The notes beneath the pieces are model-generated. The model did not search any database, was not told the origin of the DNA, and saw nothing but the letters and a program-made list of their open reading frames with translations. From Hemibagrus wyckioides (taxonomy: Eukaryota > Chordata > Actinopteri > Siluriformes > Bagridae): a stretch of 64,000 nt of DNA. The stretch lies in assembly GCF_019097595.1 (NCBI RefSeq), contig NC_080726.1, forward strand, positions 12,293,705 to 12,357,704, read 5' to 3'. Below, one piece after another: positions 10,663-21,505 of the stretch. Each line of letters begins with the position of its first letter. The stretch's first letter is position 1. The position numbers and the translations under genes were made by a program.

Positions 10663-11601
10663 TCATCTATGTTGCAAAGCTTTACATCTATGTCGATATA
10701 TTTTTAGAAGCCCTTGTCTTATTTGGGTTAGTTTAAATCCGTATATTATTGGGTTTAGGAGAGGAGGGACAACAAGAAATTCAAGACCCAAGATGTTGCG
10801 CAGAGCTTGCATGGCCTGGTTTTTGCCATAACGGGCATACATGACATCAAAGAGCAGGGCTATAGTGAAGTTTATAAGTGCTATTAAATGGGGAAGGCAT
10901 GTCTGCATGAATTTTGCCCACTGTGTCTTGGACCTTAAAGAAGCTCTGATAATGCAAATATATGACACAATGATGAACACAGCTTGAAATGTATGAGAAA
11001 GTATTATAAAGTAGCCATACACATTGTTCAAAGTCACATCTGTGCAAGACAGTTTAACAACTTCCCAGTTAGAACAGTAAATCTTATCAATGACATTACC
11101 ACATAACGGGAGTTGGGCAGTTAACAAAACCCCAACAGTGGACTCTAGTATGGAGCAGACCCAAGTAAAAATCAATAATTTTATACCTTTTTGAGGTGTC
11201 ATAATGGAATGATACTCCAAAGGCTTACAAATGGATATGTATCTGTCATAAGACATGACTGTTAAACATGTGTATTCACAGAAAATATAGGAACAAATTA
11301 TGTTAACTTGTGAGAGGCACCCTATATATGAGATAACATGATATTTTGATAAAAGATCAGCAAGGATCTTAGGATAGAAAGCAGAAGCCCCAAGCATTCC
11401 ATTAACAAACATATTGCATATAAACATATACATAGGTTCATGAAGTGTTTTGTCAAGTATGACTGTAATAACTAGTGTCAGATTTATAAAAAGAGTCATA
11501 ATATAGACAGTTAGACCAAATGCAAAATAAATATATTTGTTTGTCCATGTGTCATTCAATCCATGCAGCACAAGCATAAATTCTCTAGAGGAATTTTCCA
11601 T
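10663..11601 (-). CDS. Odorant receptor, type 1, subtype A (OR 1)
   Basis: A seven-transmembrane G-protein-coupled odorant receptor of 312 residues in one exon, expected in the cilia membrane of olfactory neurons. Family landmarks: N-glycosylation sites near residues 3 and 16, the TM1 Asn at 40, LHEPMY (53-58), a Cys at 95 ending the first outer loop, MSYDRY (116-121) at the TM3 end, outer-loop-2 cysteines at 167, 176 and 186, KFMQTCLPHLIAL (230-242) in TM6, and PPLLNPIIYG (279-288) in TM7. The start chosen is ATG at 11601; the GTG just before it is not a eukaryotic start. The fish delta-like clade is my inference. It is nearly identical to OR 2. TM3 reads QVNIIC at the likely ligand-facing segment. 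Confidence 0.95.
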   Translation of the reverse strand: MENSSREFMLVLHGLNDTWTNKYIYFAFGLTVYIMTLFINLTLVITVILDKTLHEPMYMFICNMFVNGMLGASAFYPKILADLLSKYHVISYIGCLSQVNIICSYIFCEYTCLTVMSYDRYISICKPLEYHSIMTPQKGIKLLIFTWVCSILESTVGVLLTAQLPLCGNVIDKIYCSNWEVVKLSCTDVTLNNVYGYFIILSHTFQAVFIIVSYICIIRASLRSKTQWAKFMQTCLPHLIALINFTIALLFDVMYARYGKNQAMQALRNILGLEFLVVPPLLNPIIYGFKLTQIRQGLLKIYRHRCKALQHR

Positions 11602-11800
11602 CACTTCTTTTCTGGATATATGAAGAGAAAAACAGACAACAAACTATTAAATAGTCCTGTAAGCATAGTTTGCAGAAAAAATCGAAATAAGAATCCTCTG
11701 TATGTTTTACAACTGTCTACAAAGTTTAAAGTGATCACAGTGTGGTCACTGATGTCTATTCCTTAGTAGGAGTCTCTGATTCTCTAGCTTATATGTACAG
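11602..11800 (-). promoter_or_regulatory. Putative promoter and 5'UTR intron of OR 1
   Basis: On the minus strand a TATA-like TACATATAAG (about 11788-11798) lies about 190 bp before the ATG. It is followed by GCTAGAGAATCAGAGACTCC, shared with ORs 2, 3 and 6. A GTAAAA donor-like site (starting at 11709) and a pyrimidine-rich tract ending ATATATCCAG (AG at 11612-11613) would define a 98-bp intron ending 10 bp before the start codon. Conservation among paralogues is direct. Promoter and splice use are inferred. Confidence 0.45.
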
Positions 11801-12342
11801 TTATTTTTAAGCAAGGCATTTGCTGTTTACAAATGAGCGAAGTAAGTCTCCCTGCAGACAAGTTTGTCAAGGGTGATTCAATCTGGGACTACTTTTAACA
11901 ATTGCCTTGGCAACTTTCCAACTTTGCAAGTTACCCTGGTGGTGAGTATAATACAGATCCATAGAGCACATAATTTTAATATTTTTGTATACATTGATTA
12001 TCACTTTGTAGTTACTGTATTAAAATTACCAAGAAGAATCAGCTTATGAAAGCACATGGTTGTTGGTGCCAGATGGGCTGATTAGAGTATTTCAGAAATT
12101 GTTAATTTCATCATATAATATTCATATAATCTTAGCTGAATACCTGTGTTTAAATTTGGAGTAGAGTTTAAATGGATTTATGGATTTAAAAAGTTTAAAA
12201 AGTTTAGTTGTAAAAATCTAAAGTTTCTGATGTAAAAAATGAAACAAAGATAAATGTGAGAATGTGAGGGAATAAAATTTGAGAGAATATGTGAAATTCT
12301 ATAAAAATATTGTATTAAAAATGTAAAAATAAAAAACTAGGA
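11801..12342. repeat. 5' flank of OR unit 1
   Basis: This is non-coding sequence shared with the upstream flanks of OR 2 (21180-21420), OR 3 (27090-27405) and partly OR 6 (52180-52310). Common phrases are GCATTTGCTGTTTACAAATG and AGTCTCCCTGCAGACAAG. The last 200 bases are simple AT-rich sequence with no match I can see. An inverted L2 LINE begins at 12343. Confidence 0.7.
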
Positions 12343-14427
12343 GGAACTAGGAGGTCAGTGTAGTTTCTGAGTTCATTATTGACTTATCACTAATTCCTTC
12401 TTGTTGCAAGCTGACAGATGCAACAGTAGTTCAGGGATGGTGTGTGTCTCCAAGTGTTTCTATCCATAACAGTCCCCTGGGTCACAGGCTGTCCATGTAG
12501 ATCTATCCACAGCAGCAGTGAGCACCACAAAGCAACGAGACTCCAACCAGGGGTAGAGCATCTGGCATAGATCAGGCAGGTCTGGAAAAAATAAATGGTC
12601 ACACTGGGAACTCAGAACACTGAGACATTGAAACATTGAGACTGTGTCAGAATCCTGAACACTAATAGGAAGGCTGTTCCATAACTGTGGGCCTTTGAAA
12701 GAGAAAGCTCTGCCCCCTGCTGTAGCATTTGCTACTTGAGGTACTACCAAATAGTCTGCACATTTTGATCAAAGTCAGGGTGGCGGATCATAAATAACCA
12801 AAAGATCACTCAGGTACTGTGGTGCAAGACCATTTAGTGCTTTATAGTTCAGTAATAGTATTTTATAATCAGTGCGAAATTTGACTGGGAGCCAATGCAG
12901 TGTGGATAAGATAGGAGTGATGTGTTCATATCTTCTGATTCTTGTCTGGACACTAGCTGCTACATTCTGGACTAACTGGAGCTTGTTTATGCTCCTACTT
13001 GAACATCCAGATAGTAAGGCATTACAATAATCCAACTTAGAGGTAACAAAAGCATGAACTAGTTTTTCTGCATCATGAAATGACATCATATTTCTTATCT
13101 TAGCAATATTTCTGAGATGAAAGAAGGCTATCCTAGTGATATTATCTACATGAGCTTCAAACGAAAGACCAGAGTCAATAATCACGCAAAGGTCTTTTAC
13201 TGCTAAACATTATGAAACAGAAAGACCATCTAGAGCTACTCTGTAATCAGAAAAGCTTACTTCTGGCTGCATGTGGTCCTAGTACAAGCACTTCTGTTTT
13301 GTCAGATTTAAGCAGGAGGAAGTTGTCCTTTACACATTCTTCAATATAAATAAGCCATTGTCTCTCATCTGACTTGGCTGAAATATATACACTATATTAC
13401 CAAATGTTTTGGGACATCTCTTCAAATCACTGAATTCAGGTGTTCTTTTTCAGGGGTTAACATGGTGACGTGGCAAATTGCATATCTCGTCTAAGATGCA
13501 TTTTAAACGAAATAAGATGGTGGTCTGAGATAGGTTCTAACTGTGGAAGTATGATTATATTTTCTATATTTAAGCCAAATGTTAATAAGACCCAGAGTGT
13601 CACCTCAATTATGAGTGTATCCTATTACATTGTGATTAACACCTTCTGAATCTAAGATGGATGCAACTGCTGTTCTCAGAAAGACCTTCTGACTTATCAA
13701 AATGTTGAAGTCTCCTACAATTATTTGTCTAAAGAAACAACATATTTTTTATTTAACGTGTTGAATTTATGTCTGGGTTCTTGTGTGGAGCCTAGCTTAT
13801 AATCATGAATAACTGCGACACCCTTTCCCTTGCCTATTAGGCATGATTGATGTATATAACTATACAAGCTTCATTTAACACTACATATTTGTTTGGTTTA
13901 ATCCATGTTTCTACTAAACATAGAACACTAAACACCTGATCAGTGATCAGTTCATTAACAATAAGTGCTTTAGATGAAAGAGGTCTTATATTTAACAGTC
14001 CTGGCTTCAGATCAAAGGTGCTAGCTGTGCATTCGCTATGATCTAATTTTATGCTAACCAGGTTACTAACACAAGCTTTCTGATAGTTGATACATTTTCG
14101 TTTACCTTGCGGAACAGACACAGTCTCAATGTTGTGAACCCTGGGTAATAATTCATTGCAGCTAGCAGATGGTTGGATTAGCCTGCCTGTCTGCTCCTTG
14201 GCCCTGGCTCTGGATTGTCACCAGTTAACTAGATCTGTTCTAAGACTATATGCTATGCTGTAAGAAATGTGAGCAGCACCTTCCTGAGTCGGATGGACAC
14301 CATCCCGGCCTAAAAAGCCAGCCTTGCCCTCAAAAGAGCTCCAATTATCTATGAAGCCCACATCATTTTTGGAGCACCACCTGGGCATCTTGCAGTTCAG
14401 TGATCATAACCTGCAGAGAGCTACATT
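12343..14427 (-). mobile_element. L2-type LINE, minus strand, internally deleted
   Basis: The 3' region of an L2 LINE runs from 12343, with RT C-terminal coding remnants at 13185-12775 (IIDSGLSFEAHVDNI, KLDYCNALLSG, ALNGLAPQYLSDLL). At 13390 it is cut by a piece of Tc1 terminal repeat (to about 13456) and resumes in the endonuclease region. Codons at 14121-13837 read GLLNIRPLSSKALIVNE. The end of ORF1 follows, to 14427, including the inverted equivalent of the SGNH-type tail. The RT core is missing. Its right end joins DIRS sequence at 14428, a junction that recurs at 16122. Confidence 0.75.
13390..13456 (+). mobile_element. Tc1 left-end fragment inside the L2 copy
   Basis: The left terminal repeat CACTATATTACCAAATG is preceded by TA and followed by a few bases of transposase sequence (TTCTTTTTCAGGGG), and then breaks off into LINE endonuclease sequence. 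It sits at the same L2 position, after CATCTGACTTGGCTGAAA, as the Tc1 element at 5615. Confidence 0.75.
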
Positions 14428-15752
14428 GCCATGACCAGGTGATCTCCACCAGGCAGGCCAGAAGGGTATCCTAACACCTAAGGGCTAGGATTTCTAGGGA
14501 TGTCATCTCCATTGCTGCCTATGCCACCACCTTTGGTGCTTTGGTGGTCAGTCATGCCCACCCATCACCCATGCTCCTGCTCCTTGTGTGTCTCCACCTC
14601 CTGGGTTTGACCGCTCACTGTTTCAGGGCACCAGGCAAGGTGAGAACAGCGAGAGACTAACACCTTTCTCAGACCACCTGGCAGTGTTGAAGCTTCTGCC
14701 AGGTGTGTCACACTGGGTTCTGGATGCCATTGTGCAAAGGTAGTCAAGGCTCCATCTGTACATGTTCCCCGCTATCTCTGCTCATGGGGGTCCTAGCCAG
14801 GGTACACAATGACCAAGTCCAACTATTACTGGTGGCTCCTCATTTGCCCACCTGAGTCTGGCTTGTGGGCCTAATTTCGTTTTTTTTTTTTCGTTTTTTT
14901 TTATATTTTGCTTCTTTGCAGATTGCTGTCAAGAGAAACCTCATGTCTTAGGCACAGGGGGCGATTCTCCACCCCTGCCCTGAGATTTGGAACCTCTTAG
15001 TCTGGCCCCTGAGGGGGACCAGCATCTAGACTCCGGTCTCCCAACCGAGGTAGTGGAGACTATGTTGAACTTTCACCTCTGGTGTAATTGGTGTAGTCAG
15101 GATCTAGCTCACTGCCCTGTTAGTACAGTTCTAGATTTCCTGCACACAAGCCACTTTGACGGTCTATCACCCTATACACTGAGTTATACGTGGCAGCCAT
15201 TGCTGTGAGCCATGTGCCTGTTCTCCTGTCTCTTTCTTCCTGTGCAGTGCCAGGCAGCTGAGGCTATCCTGCAGACTGCGTCTCCTCTAGTGGGACCTCT
15301 CAGTGGTCTTGGAGGGGCTTTTCTAAGCCCCCTTTGAGCCAATAGAGTGAACCTCTGAAGAGTTCCTGACCATGGAAACAGCTCTGCTATTAGCCAGGCA
15401 TCCAGTCATTCTGCAGGCCTTCTGCCCTCCACCCCATGAGTCAGCAGAGCAGGAGAGACAGCACATGCCCAGGTAGGGTTCTGAGCACTTATGCCCATTG
15501 CTCGAGCATGTGGTGCAAGTCCTTTCACTTTTTGTCTACAAAAGCAATCCAGTCTCCAAGCAGCTCTTGTGCTGGATACTGCTAGCTATTTTGTAGGGCT
15601 ATGAGGCATGCTGTGTGGCTTTGCCTCTAGGGATTATGGCTTACACCATTAGGTGCTCCCCTCCAGGATATTTGTGCTGTGGCAGGTTGGTCCTCTCTGC
15701 ACACCCTTTTTAGACTCTATAACATGGACTTGACTTTGTCACATGACCTACC
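14428..15752 (+). mobile_element. DIRS-like fragment, second copy
   Basis: This parallels 7122-8200. It contains the RNase H to recombinase junction (LAPEGDQHLDSGLPTEVVE at 15000-15050), a LDFLHTSHFDGLSPYTL recombinase start (about 15130-15185), and the block with GGAGGGGCTTTTCTAAGCC (15310-15330). Several frameshifts and stops are present. It also holds a more upstream piece (14428-14640) related to 29830-30060. It ends at about 15752, where TCACATGACCTACCTGAGC runs into L2 sequence. Confidence 0.65.
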
Positions 15753-16300
15753 TGAGCTGGGTTTAATCCATGTTTCTGTTAAACATAAACTCCTGATCAG
15801 TGATCAGTTCATTAACAATAAGTGCTTTAGATGAAAGAGATCTTATATTTTACAGTTCTAGCTTCGGATCAAAGGTGCTGGCTGTGCATTCACTATGAAC
15901 TAATTTTATGCTAATCAGGTTCCTAAAACATATATTCTGATTGTTTATACATTTTTGTTTAGCTCGGGGAACAGACAGTCTGAATGTTGTGAACCCTGGG
16001 AACTCATTGCAGCTAGCAGACAGTTGGATTAGCCTCCAATTATCTATGAAACCCACATTGTTTTTGGAGCACCTCCTGCACATCCTGCAGTTCAGTGACC
16101 ATAACCTGCGGTAAGCTACATCGCCATGACCAGGTGATCTCCGCCAGGCAGGCCAGAAGGCAATCCTAATGCCTGAGGGCTAGGGTTTCTAGGGATGTCA
16201 TCTCCATTGCTGCCTATGCTGCCACCTCCACTGCTTTGGGGGGTCAGCCAGGTGCTCCCATGCTACTGCTCCTTATTTGTTGCTTCGTTTTATCCTGCTT
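15753..16300. mobile_element. Second copy of the L2/DIRS composite, truncated
   Basis: Bases 15753-16121 repeat the minus-strand L2 endonuclease/ORF1 segment seen at 13890-14427, with SENNVGFIDNW-like coding in reverse. Bases 16122-16300 repeat the adjoining DIRS segment seen at 14428-14600. The same L2-to-DIRS joint (CTACATTG or CTACATCG, then CCATGACCAGGTGATCTCC) occurs in both. This indicates that an already composite sequence was duplicated in tandem. Confidence 0.65.
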
Positions 16301-16560
16301 GTGGGTCTGATACTCGGCGTGCAGGAGCTCGCTAACACCATGGAGATCGGATTCGATCCCTGCTTTGGGTGGTGTCTCCCGTATGTTACACACCTACACC
16401 GGGAGGAACGTAACACAATACAGTAAGATATCATTAGCTAGACTTACACAAAGCTGGCAGCACAAATAGGTTTGGTGCCTTTAAGACCAGCGGGTGGTGC
16501 TATCAGAAGAATGAGTGCTTATCCAAAAAGTTGTACCCTCAACTCCCAAATAATACAGTA
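16300..16560. other. Unassigned stretch with a tRNA-like 3' half
   Basis: No coding signal is seen. At about 16325-16365 GGAGCTCGCTAACACCATGG is followed by GGATTCGATCCC, resembling a tRNA anticodon arm and B box. It is probably a SINE remnant. The OR unit 2 flank begins near 16555. Confidence 0.3.
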
Positions 16561-17612
16561 TATTTGGTGAAAACCCACTAGATGTCATTAACTGTATTCT
16601 GGAACAAAAACAAAAATGACATAAAATAGCTACAAAATGATGCAAATGGTTTTATTAGGGTTACTTAGCATTGGTTTACTGCCTGCAAAGATGATGTTTG
16701 TTAAGGAGCTAGTGTAACAAATGCAGTGGTAAATTGCTTTAAAGACCACCAGGTGGTACCATCAGCAGAATAAGTACTTATCCAAAAAACTTTAATATCC
16801 AAAAACCTTTAATATTACTCTTTCATATTTAAATTTAATGCTGGTTTCATAATAAAGTGAATGTAAAATTATGAAGTACAAATAAAACCTGGTAATTGTA
16901 TGATAAGATTCCTCTCCTTTTTCGTCTCTTGAATCTCTTGTCTCTTTAAATGCATGAAGTAGAATGTTATTACCGAACACCCAGAAAAACAACTTACCAG
17001 TGTTGAGTACTAAAGAGGTCAATAAAAGGTGACTATTTTTGTTTCTCTTTGTTTAGCCATTGTGGATGTGTGAAGCTAAATTCCAGAGCCTAGCCCATGT
17101 GTTTTGGAGTATCACATGTAGAAAAGGTGTAGATATATGACAGACAGATCATTTAGAGAGATAATTTTATTTGTGATGCTGCAAATAGTTGAATTGGTGG
17201 CATATGTTTTTTTTTTCTTTTGCTAGTTTGTTTTTGATTGATTTTTTTTTGTAATTCTACTAGGTAAATAAAAGACAAACTTTCTATGTTTGCAGTTCAT
17301 TTAAAATATTATAAACAACTGCTAAGTAGATGTTATGCTCAAATTTTTCACATTAGGTATTTATATTGACAGGCTTTGGCTATTATAAAAAGTGCTAAAG
17401 GGAAACCAAAGCAGGAGAGAAACAATAACCTATATTCCTAAACAAGATAATTATGTAATTTCTAAATCTGAGAAAAAAGGAATGGAAGATGGATCAGGGA
17501 CTAACATAAATTTTCACAGATTAATTCTTTCAGTCTTAAAAGGACATCTCAAAGTAGTGATACTTCTTGTTCTCTACTTTTTTCTTCTAATTTTCTAATA
17601 CTTTTCTGCATA
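16560..17612. repeat. 3' flank of OR unit 2, left part
   Basis: This duplicates 8880-9800, including GTCATTAACTGTATTCTGG and GGTTACTTAGCATTGG near its start and GACAGGCTTTGGCTATTAT near 17370. No gene is seen. Short open frames here are not conserved in the duplicate copies. Confidence 0.8.
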
Positions 17613-18865
17613 CACTATATTGCCATATTCCAAAAGTATTCGCTCACCCATCCAAATAATCAGAATCAGGTGTTCCAATCACTTCCATGGCCACAGGTGT
17701 ATAAAATCAAACACCTAGGCATGCAGACTGTTTTTACAAACATTTGTGAAAGAATGGGTCGCTCTCAGGAGCTCAGTGAATTCCAGCGTGGAACTGTGAT
17801 AGGATGCCACCTGTGCAACAAATCCAGTCGTGAAATTTCCTCGCCCCTAAATATTCCACAGTCAACTGTCAGCTGTATTATAAGAACGTGGAAGTGTTTG
17901 GGAACGACAGCAACTCAGCCACGAAGTGGTAGGCCACATAAACTGACGGAGTGGGGTCAGCGGATGCTGAGGCGCATAGTGCGAAGAGGTTGCCAACTTT
18001 CTGCAGAGTCAATCGCTACAGACCTCCAAACTTCATGTGGCCTTCAGATTAGTTCAAGAACAGTGCGCAGAGCTTCATGGAATGGGTTTCCATGGCCGAG
18101 CAGCTGCATCCAAGCCATACATCACCAAGTGCAATGCAAAGCGTCAGATGCAGTGGTGTAAAGCACGCCGCCACTGGACTCTAGAGCAGTGGAGACGCGT
18201 TCCCTGGAGTGATGAATCGCGCTTCTCCATCTGGCAATCTATTGGACGAGTCTGGGTTTGGCAGTTGCCAGGAGAACGGTACTTGTCTGACCGCATTGTG
18301 CCAAGTGTAAAGTTTGGTGGAGGCGGGATTATGGTGTGGGGTTGTTTTTCAGGAGCTGGGCTTGGCCCCTTAGTTCCAGTGAAAGGAACTCTGAATGCTT
18401 CAGCATACCAAGACATTTTGGACAATTCCATGCTCCCAACTTTGTGGGAACAGTTTGGAGCTGGCCCCTTCCTCTTCCAACATGACTGTGCACCAGTGCA
18501 CAAAGCAAGGTCCATAAAGACATGGATGACAGAGTCTGGTGTGGATGAACTTGACTGGCCTGCACAGAGTCCTGACCTCAACCCGACAGAACACCTTTGG
18601 GATGAATTAGAGCGGAGACTGAGAGCCAGGCCTTCTCGTCCAACATCAGTGTGTGACCTCACAAATGTGCTTCTGGAAGAATGGTCAAAAATTCCCATAA
18701 ATACACTCCTAAACCTTGTGGACAGCCTTCCCAGAAGAGTTGAAGCTGTTATAGCTGCAAAGGGTGGACCGACGTCATATTGAACCCTATAGATTAGGAA
18801 TGGGATGTCACTTAAGTTTATATGCGAGTCAAGGCAGGTGAGCGAATACTTTTGGCAATATAGTG
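17613..18865 (+). mobile_element. Full-length Tc1-like transposon (copy B)
   Basis: A 1253-bp DNA transposon has ends CACTATATTGCC...GGCAATATAGTG and TA duplications at 17611-17612 and 18866-18867. The left terminal repeat carries a 7-base insertion (ATATTCC, about 17624-17630) relative to the copy at 49280. Because transposase binding and cleavage need the terminal repeat, this insertion may impair mobility. The element sits in the flank of OR unit 2. Confidence 0.92.
17754..18783 (+). pseudogene. Tc1-like transposase, 2-bp deletion (copy B)
   Basis: This encodes a cut-and-paste transposase of the Tc1/mariner (DD34E) class. The N-terminal paired-like helix-turn-helix part begins [14 protein letters not shown] (17754; an in-frame ATG at 17721 is an alternative). 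A GRP motif (RSGRPHKLTE) follows, then a catalytic domain with WSDESRFS (first Asp), FQHDCAPVH (second Asp) and [12 protein letters not shown] (Glu). The AGAG near 18070 is reduced to AG, a 2-base deletion that moves the frame between the two halves. The catalytic half, to the stop at 18783, is otherwise open. Confidence 0.9.
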
Positions 18866-20036
18866 TATATTTCTTGCAAATTATATGGGTTTCATATATG
18901 GGTTTTAACATTGTTAAGTTGTTTTTCTGAGTATTCTGTAGCAACAGTGTAGTTTATGTGTTTAAAGAAACAGTAAATTCAAGAGATGAAAAAGAAGAGG
19001 AATCTTATCAAACATTTGCCAGGATTTAGCCAGGTTACATAGTTTATGTCTGTAACATTTTGACAGAAAGACAGAGAATACATTTATGACAGATCCTGAG
19101 CACATGGGTGACTGTTTTCTTGGCAGATGAATGTTCTGATATGGGTCCCCTCTACTCCCAAATAATATATATGGAAATCTGTGAAATCCCATTAAAAGTA
19201 ATTAACTGAATTTTGGAACAAAGACAAAAATGATATAAAATAGCAAAAGTAACATAGTGTCAAAGGTTACTTATCATTGGCTGACTGCCTACAAAGGTAA
19301 TATTTGGTGAGGAGCTAGTTTAACAAATGCAGTGGTAAATGCAGTTAGTCTGTCTAAAACCTTGTCAGCCAAAAGTGTATTTCACATAATTTGATTAGTT
19401 TTTTTTGCCATAGTGAAATGGACACAAGCCTAATCAAATCAGATTGTAATCGGATACTTGTAATCAAAATGTCCAAAATACTTCCATGATATCACATCAG
19501 CAAAAGAGAAAAGAGTGCCTTCACGCTCCATAACGATGACTGATTAAAATGTTTAAATTAATTGATAAAAAGAGATTAATAATGCATAGTGTCAAGAAAA
19601 CAGTTTTAAAGAAATTAATCAGTGATCATTTCCTCATCAGTGTAAAAGAATAAAAGAGAAAGAATTTGTTATATCATACAAATTTGATATGTCATACAAA
19701 TACAAATGATTTACCTCAGGTTTTGAAACAAACAGCAACTGATGTGGATTATGCTAATAATAAAAGAAATGACTTGTTTCACATTGTAAACTATTAATTT
19801 TGCAGTAATATTTTTACATTAGATAATAAATGTTAGGATAGGTGGCTTTCAGGTGTTTTTCCTTTTTTACTTTTTAACGCAGTTTTAAAACGCTACAAGT
19901 TTACTTCTGAACGAATTAATTGCAAAAGGGAAACATATTTCTTTCAGGAACACATGCACATCTGAGAAATATATTATATATATTAGAATGTGTAAAATAC
20001 ATACCATTTGAGGGTTTTCCCTGGCCACCACATGTA
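18866..20036. repeat. 3' flank of OR unit 2, right part
   Basis: This is duplicated sequence equivalent to 9840-10660 from about 19190 onward. The part at 18870-19180 has no counterpart in unit 1, which appears to have lost it. At 19460-19490 lies GTCCAAAATACTTCCATG, the unoccupied version of the Tc1 insertion site at 49278. No gene is seen. Confidence 0.8.
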
Positions 20037-20975
20037 TCATCTATTTTGCAAAGCTTTACATCTATGGCGGTATATTTTTAGAAGCCCTTGTCTTATTTGA
20101 GTTAGTTTAAATCCATATATTATTGGGTTTAGGAGAGGAGGGACAACAAGAAATTCAAGACCCAAGATATTGCGCAGAGCTTGCATGGCCTGGTTTTTGC
20201 CATAACGGGCATACATGACATCAAAGAGCAGGGCTATAGCGAAGTTTGTAAGTGCTATTAAATGGGGAAGGCATGTCTGCATGAATTTTGCCCACTGTGT
20301 CTTGGACCTTAAAGAAGCTCTGATAATGCAAATATATGACACAATGATGAACACAGCTTGAAATGCATGAGAAAGTATTAGAAAGTACCCATAAACATTG
20401 TTCAAAGTCACATCTGTGCAAGACAGCTTAACGACTTCCCAGTTAGAACAGTAAATCTTATCAATGACATTACCACATAACGGGAGTTGGGCAGTTAACA
20501 AAACCCCAACAGTGGACTCTAGTATGGAGCAGACCCAAGTAAAAATCAATAATTTTATACCTTTTTGAGGTGTCATAATGGAATGATACTCCAAAGGCTT
20601 ACAAATGGATATGTATCTGTCATACGACATGACTGTTAAACATGTGTATTCACAGAAAATATAAGAATAAATTATGTACATTTGTGAGAGGCACCCTATA
20701 TATGAGATAACATGATATTCTGATAAAAGGTCAGCAAGGATCTTTGGATAGAAAACAGAAGCCCCAAGCATTCCATTTACAAACATATTGCATATAAACA
20801 TATACATAGGTTCATGAAGTGTTTTGTCAAGTATGACTATAATAACTAGTGCCAAATTTATAAAAAGAGTCATAATATAGACAGTTAGACCAAATGCAAA
20901 ATAAATATATTTGTTTGTCCATGTGTCATTCAATCCATGAAGCACAAACATGAACTCTCCAGAGGAATTTTTCAT
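20037..20975 (-). CDS. Odorant receptor, type 1, subtype A (OR 2)
   Basis: A single-exon OR of 312 residues, intact, closest to OR 1. It starts at ATG 20975 (MKNSSGEFMFVLHG); the preceding GTG was not used. It has the same landmarks at the same residue numbers as OR 1 (LHEPMY 53-58, MSYDRY 116-121, PPLLNPIIYG 279-288). Replacements relative to OR 1 include Lys at 2, Gly at 6, Ile at 46, Val at 74, Glu at 86, and QMYIIY for QVNIIC in TM3, the segment that usually lines the odorant pocket. It also has Leu for Ile near 199 in TM5. The downstream flank hosts Tc1 copy B. Confidence 0.95.
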   Translation of the reverse strand: MKNSSGEFMFVLHGLNDTWTNKYIYFAFGLTVYIMTLFINLALVIIVILDKTLHEPMYMFICNMFVNGMLGASVFYPKILADLLSEYHVISYIGCLSQMYIIYSYIFCEYTCLTVMSYDRYISICKPLEYHSIMTPQKGIKLLIFTWVCSILESTVGVLLTAQLPLCGNVIDKIYCSNWEVVKLSCTDVTLNNVYGYFLILSHAFQAVFIIVSYICIIRASLRSKTQWAKFMQTCLPHLIALTNFAIALLFDVMYARYGKNQAMQALRNILGLEFLVVPPLLNPIIYGFKLTQIRQGLLKIYRHRCKALQNR

Positions 20976-21180
20976 CACTTCTTTTCTGTATATATGAAGA
21001 CAAAAACATACAACAAGCTATTAAATTGTCCTGTAAGCATAGTTTGCGAAAAAAAAATCCAATATAGAATCCTCTGTATGTTTTACAACTGTCTACAAAG
21101 TTTAAAGTGATCACATTGTGGTCACTGATGTCTATCTCTTAGTAGGAGTCTCTGATTCTCTAGCTTATATATACAGTTAT
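20976..21180 (-). promoter_or_regulatory. Putative promoter and 5'UTR intron of OR 2
   Basis: The minus strand shows TATATATAAG (about 21165-21175), some 195 bp before the ATG, followed by the shared CTAGAGAATCAGAGACTCC block. A GTAAAA donor-like site near 21083 and an acceptor-like ATATATACAG ending 10 bp before the ATG are retained. The evidence is conservation with ORs 1, 3 and 6. Function is inferred. Confidence 0.45.
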
Positions 21181-21421
21181 TTTTAAGTGAGGCATTTGCT
21201 GTTTACAAATGAGCAAGTACGAAGTCTCCCTGCAGACAAGTTTGTCACGGTTGATTCAATCTGGGACCACTTTTTACAATGGCCTTGGCAACTATCCAGC
21301 TTTGCAAGTTACCCTGGTAGTGAGTACAGTGCAGATCCACAGAGCACATAATTTTAATATTTTTTATCAACAATAATTATCAGTTATTGTATCTGAATCA
21401 CCAAGATGAATTATAGACAGG

Positions 21422-21505
<84 letters not shown>
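21422..21505. repeat. (TAGA)n microsatellite forming a LINE 3' tail
   Basis: About 20 tetranucleotide units interrupt the 5' flank of OR unit 2. On the minus strand the array directly follows AATGACAATAAAGTTC, the end of the LINE at 21506-22385. It is therefore best read as that element's tail, later expanded. Confidence 0.85.

Noticed and set aside
10847..11047. Short antisense-frame peptide within OR genes (MHRCDFEQC...), repeated in ORs 1, 2, 3 and 6
   Set aside because: It is an out-of-frame reading of conserved OR codons on the same strand. Its conservation is explained by OR similarity.
11602..11604. GTG one codon upstream of the OR 1 ATG (same in ORs 2 and 6) as start
   Set aside because: Nuclear vertebrate genes initiate at ATG. 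The ATG aligns across paralogues at 312 residues.
16300..16400. Functional tRNA gene
   Set aside because: Only a B-box-like half is seen, with no D arm or acceptor stem.
18144..18944. Long antisense open frame across Tc1 copy B (and its equivalents across copies C and D)
   Set aside because: It is the shadow of the transposase coding strand, with no family similarity of its own.
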